Shown here in pieces: positions 46,984-50,110 of a DNA stretch of 50,110 nucleotides. Position numbers and translations under genes: made by a program. The stretch comes from a bacterium. GTDB taxonomy: Bacteria; Verrucomicrobiota; Kiritimatiellia; CAIVKH01. The number at the start of each line of letters is the position of its first letter. The stretch's first letter is position 1. The stretch covers positions 1 through 50,110 of the forward strand of contig JAUIHQ010000003.1 of assembly GCA_030432155.1 (NCBI GenBank), in the 5' to 3' direction. The notes under the pieces are model-generated. The model did not search any database and was not told the DNA's origin. It worked only from the letters and a program-made list of their open reading frames with translations.

Positions 46984-48285
46984 ATGGATCATTTACTACT
47001 GGCCCGCAGCCAGATGGCCTTTGCCCTCGGGTTCCACATCATCTTCGCGTCGATCTCGATGGTGATGCCGTTCCTGATGTTTCTTGCCTACCGCGCCTAC
47101 CTGAAAACCCGCGATGATGCGGACCTGCGCCTGACCCGGGCCTGGATGAAAGGCAGCGCGATCCTGTTCGCAACCGGTGCGGTCAGCGGTACGGCCCTGA
47201 GCTTTCAGCTCGGCCTGCTGTGGCCGACCTTCATGGAGCATGCAGGCCCGATCTTCGGCATGCCGTTCTCGCTGGAAGGCGCGGCGTTTTTTCTCGAAGC
47301 CATCTTTCTCGGCCTCTTCCTGTATGGGTGGGGCCGCATTCCCGAGAAGCTTCACCTGTTTTTCGCCCTGATGGTCGGCGTGTGCGGCCTTGCCTCCGGC
47401 ATCCTCGTGATCGCGGCCAACGGCTGGATGAATGCCCCGGCCGGCTTCGACTGGGTGAACGGCCGCGCGGAAAACATCGATCCGTGGGCGGCGATGTTCA
47501 ACCGGGCCTGGCCGCTCCAGGCCCTTCACATGCTGATCGCGGCCTTCCAGGCGACCAGCATCGCCGCCATCGGACTGCATGCCGTCGGCCTGATGCTGAA
47601 ACCCGGCGCGGTATTTCACCGACGGGCCACGCAGTTCCTTGTCCCGTGCTTTGTCATCAGCTCGCTCGTCCAACCGCTGGTCGGCGACCTCAGCGCCAAA
47701 TCAGTCGCAGAACGGCAACCGGAAAAGCTGGCGGCCATGGAGGCCCACTTTCACACCGAATCACGCGCCCCCCTCCTGATCGGCGGGTGGCCGGACGAGG
47801 AAACCGAGACCGTTTCGTGGGGAATCAGGATTCCCGGCGGATTGAGCTTTCTCGCATTCGGCGATGTATCTGCCGAGGTCAAGGGCCTCGATGCGTTCCC
47901 CGAAGACGAACGCCCGCCGGTCGCCATCACCCACCTCGGCTTCCAGGTCATGGTCGGATTGGGCATGCTGATGGTGGTCATCGCCCTCGTATACCTGTAT
48001 GCCGGATGGAAGAAGATCGATCTGTTTCGCAGGCGATGGTGGCTCAAGCTCATGGTCGCCATGATACCCGCAGGATTCATTGCCCTGGAAGCGGGGTGGA
48101 TTGTCACCGAGGTGGGACGGCAGCCATGGATCATCTACCGGGTCATGAAAACCGCGGATTCGGTGACCCCGGTGACCGGTCTCGAATGGAGCTTCCTGAT
48201 CATCGTGATCCTGTATCTGACCCTGGGTGCGATATCGCTGTTTCTGCTCTGGCGGATGATGAAGCTCGAAACGGAGAGGGCCTGA
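46984..48285 (+). CDS. cydA: cytochrome bd-type quinol oxidase subunit I
   Basis: LARSQMAFALGFHIIFASISMVMPFLM; FQLGLLWPTFMEHAGPIFGMPFSLEGAAFFLEAIFLGLFLYGW; LHMLIAAFQ; GRQPWIIY. Short (433 aa). Confidence 0.94.
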   Translation: MDHLLLARSQMAFALGFHIIFASISMVMPFLMFLAYRAYLKTRDDADLRLTRAWMKGSAILFATGAVSGTALSFQLGLLWPTFMEHAGPIFGMPFSLEGAAFFLEAIFLGLFLYGWGRIPEKLHLFFALMVGVCGLASGILVIAANGWMNAPAGFDWVNGRAENIDPWAAMFNRAWPLQALHMLIAAFQATSIAAIGLHAVGLMLKPGAVFHRRATQFLVPCFVISSLVQPLVGDLSAKSVAERQPEKLAAMEAHFHTESRAPLLIGGWPDEETETVSWGIRIPGGLSFLAFGDVSAEVKGLDAFPEDERPPVAITHLGFQVMVGLGMLMVVIALVYLYAGWKKIDLFRRRWWLKLMVAMIPAGFIALEAGWIVTEVGRQPWIIYRVMKTADSVTPVTGLEWSFLIIVILYLTLGAISLFLLWRMMKLETERA

Positions 48286-48286
48286 C

Positions 48287-49297
48287 ATGGAGATCACCTT
48301 TGCATTCCTGATCGTGGCCCTCGCCGCCTATGTCCTCTTTGGCGGGGCGGATTTCGGCGGGGGACTGCTCGAGGCGTCCCTTCACCGTCACCCGAAGCTT
48401 CAGCACCGGCTTCAAGCCACCATGGGGCCGGTCTGGGAGGCCAACCATGTGTGGCTGATCGCGGTGATCGTGATCCTGTTTGTGGGATTTCCCGTGGTCT
48501 ATGCCCGGTTGCTGACCGCGCTGTTTGTCCCTGTCAGCATCGCCCTTGCCGGCATCATCCTGCGGGGGTCCTTCTTTACCTTCCGCAAGTACGACCCGGA
48601 ACCGGAGAACCGCTCCGCGCTTTACAGCGTGTTGTTTAGAGCCAGTTCCGCCCTTTCCCCGGCCATGTTCGGCTTCGCCGCCGCCGCCATCCTCCAGCCG
48701 TTCCCGGTTGCAACCGGTGATTCTCCCCTCACCTTTTCCGAACTCTATATTCAGCCGTGGCTGACCTGGATGGGCCTGTTCTGCGCGATCTTTGTGAATG
48801 CGCTCTTCGCATACCTCGCCGCGGTCTTTTTCTATGGCGAAGTCAGCCCCGCGGAAGACCGAGCCGTGATTCGGACCCGGATCATCCTGTTTTTCGCCGC
48901 GACCTTCTTTTCCGGCGGCGCGGTGCTGGCATGGGGCATGACTCACGAGCTTGTGAATCTGTCCCGCGCCTTCACCCCGCTTCACCTGCTCATCCATGCC
49001 GCGGCATTTGCCGGCATCATCTGGATGATCGTTGCGATCCGGCGGAACCGCACCTGGCAGATGCGGTTGGCCGCCGGGGTTCAAACCCTGGCCATTCTCG
49101 GCAACTGGCACCATATCCGATATCCGGTGATGCTGGCCTTCGACGACGGCACAATCCTCACGGTCCGGAACAGCGCGGCGCCGGCGGTCACCATCTTCTG
49201 GCTGAACATCGGTCTCGTTGTGGTCCTCGCCCTCGTCCTCCCCCTGCTGGTCTACCTGTACCGGGTATTTCAGGATGCCCCGGATACACAGGCCTGA
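48287..49297 (+). CDS. cydB: cytochrome bd-type quinol oxidase subunit II
   Basis: FGGADFGGGLLEASL; GPVWEANHVWLIAVIVILFVGFPVVYA; FTFRKYDPE. Confidence 0.93.
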   Translation: MEITFAFLIVALAAYVLFGGADFGGGLLEASLHRHPKLQHRLQATMGPVWEANHVWLIAVIVILFVGFPVVYARLLTALFVPVSIALAGIILRGSFFTFRKYDPEPENRSALYSVLFRASSALSPAMFGFAAAAILQPFPVATGDSPLTFSELYIQPWLTWMGLFCAIFVNALFAYLAAVFFYGEVSPAEDRAVIRTRIILFFAATFFSGGAVLAWGMTHELVNLSRAFTPLHLLIHAAAFAGIIWMIVAIRRNRTWQMRLAAGVQTLAILGNWHHIRYPVMLAFDDGTILTVRNSAAPAVTIFWLNIGLVVVLALVLPLLVYLYRVFQDAPDTQA

Positions 49298-49342
49298 TAC
49301 GGTCGTCTTGCATATATTGCCCGCCCTTCGTACGCTTCAACA

Positions 49343-50110
49343 ATGACCACCCTTGATGTACGGCAGTCTCTTTCAGCGCTCTTCTTCTGTTGTGCTGTTG
49401 CCGGTTGCGGGCCCTCCCGGCCCGCCCCTCATGTCGAGCCGGTCATCGATGAGACCCTTGCCGCGGCTTCCGTGATCCCCCCGGCATCAGCCCGGGCCTG
49501 TGCGGAATGTCACGAAAGGGAATACCGGGAATGGCTGGCGTCCCAGCATGCTCACGCCAATCGCCTGGTTTCGGATGACGAGGATGCCGGGGCGTTCACC
49601 CCCGACCGCACCGTGGAGGAAGGTTCGTTCACCACCACGATGTCACACCCCGCATCCGGCGTCTTTCGCTTCATCGCCGCATTTAGCAACCAAACCCCGT
49701 CGGTTCACGATGCCGAGGCGGTCATCGGCATCACCCCGCTCCGGCAGTACCTTGTTCCCTTCCCCGGTGGAAGACTCCAGACCGTCGATGTTTCCTACGA
49801 TCCGCGAAGCAACGACTGGTTCAACGCCCAGGGCAGCGAAAATCGGCAGCCCCATGAATGGGGGTTCTGGAAAAACCGGAGCATGACCTGGAACGTCCAA
49901 TGTGCGTTCTGCCACATGACCGGATTCGAAAAGAACTACGACATCGACACCGATGCCTATGCGTCAACCTGGAAGGCCATGGGCATTTCCTGCGCCCAGT
50001 GCCACGGTGACATGACCGCCCACATGGAGAACCCCGGTGCGCCGGTGGACGCCTCGGTGACGGCATCGTCCGACATGATCATGGATAACTGCGCTTCCTG
50101 CCATGCCCGG
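49343..50110 (+). CDS. multiheme c-type cytochrome lipoprotein, 3' truncated by window end
   Basis: Absent from the supplied ORF track because no stop is reached. Read from ATG 49343: MTTLDVRQSLSALFFCCAVAGCGPS (lipobox), then CAECHEREYREWLASQHAHANR, CAFCH, CAQCH, CASCH. Confidence 0.85.
   Translation, partial: MTTLDVRQSLSALFFCCAVAGCGPSRPAPHVEPVIDETLAAASVIPPASARACAECHEREYREWLASQHAHANRLVSDDEDAGAFTPDRTVEEGSFTTTMSHPASGVFRFIAAFSNQTPSVHDAEAVIGITPLRQYLVPFPGGRLQTVDVSYDPRSNDWFNAQGSENRQPHEWGFWKNRSMTWNVQCAFCHMTGFEKNYDIDTDAYASTWKAMGISCAQCHGDMTAHMENPGAPVDASVTASSDMIMDNCASCHAR

Noticed and set aside
1-50110. CRISPR array, tRNA or rRNA genes
   Set aside because: No regularly spaced repeat array and no cloverleaf or rRNA segment recognised by eye; a tRNAscan-SE/Infernal run would be needed to exclude small RNAs.

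Overview
High-GC bacterial chromosomal window with mostly compact operons. Exported proteins with NTSxT-rich repeats, a sulfatase, a DUF2723 protein and KA-tailed proteins suggest a PVC-type (Kiritimatiellota/Verrucomicrobiota-like) host; this is inference, with no rRNA seen. The centrepiece (20399-28561) is an apparently complete 14-gene operon colinear with archaeal mbhA-N: an Mrp/Mnh-type antiporter module joined to a group-4 membrane-bound [NiFe] hydrogenase. Both CxxC pairs are intact in the large subunit. Other content: a PQQ-type dehydrogenase/cytochrome fusion (5'-truncated), an ArsP-like permease, an acidic/KA-rich protein, an HNH nuclease, a NtrB/NtrC-type two-component pair, a GT39-like protein, a coiled-coil/TPR lipoprotein pair, MATE, an M29-like peptidase next to a stand-alone 4-mercaptohistidine methyltransferase, a sulfatase, two VapBC modules, a QueC-like PP-loop protein, an HD protein, a LysM-amidase, a 9-heme cytochrome, a surA-pdxA-rsmA cluster, large exported repeat proteins, cydAB, and a 3'-truncated multiheme lipoprotein. 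Non-coding structure includes three REP-like hairpins with compensatory stem changes, a 173-bp nested foldback element, and paired TTTCCAAT-N-ATTGGAA palindromes about 180 bp upstream of the hydrogenase operon. No tRNA, rRNA, CRISPR array or transposase gene was recognised. All calls come from reading the sequence and the supplied ORFs; no searches were run.
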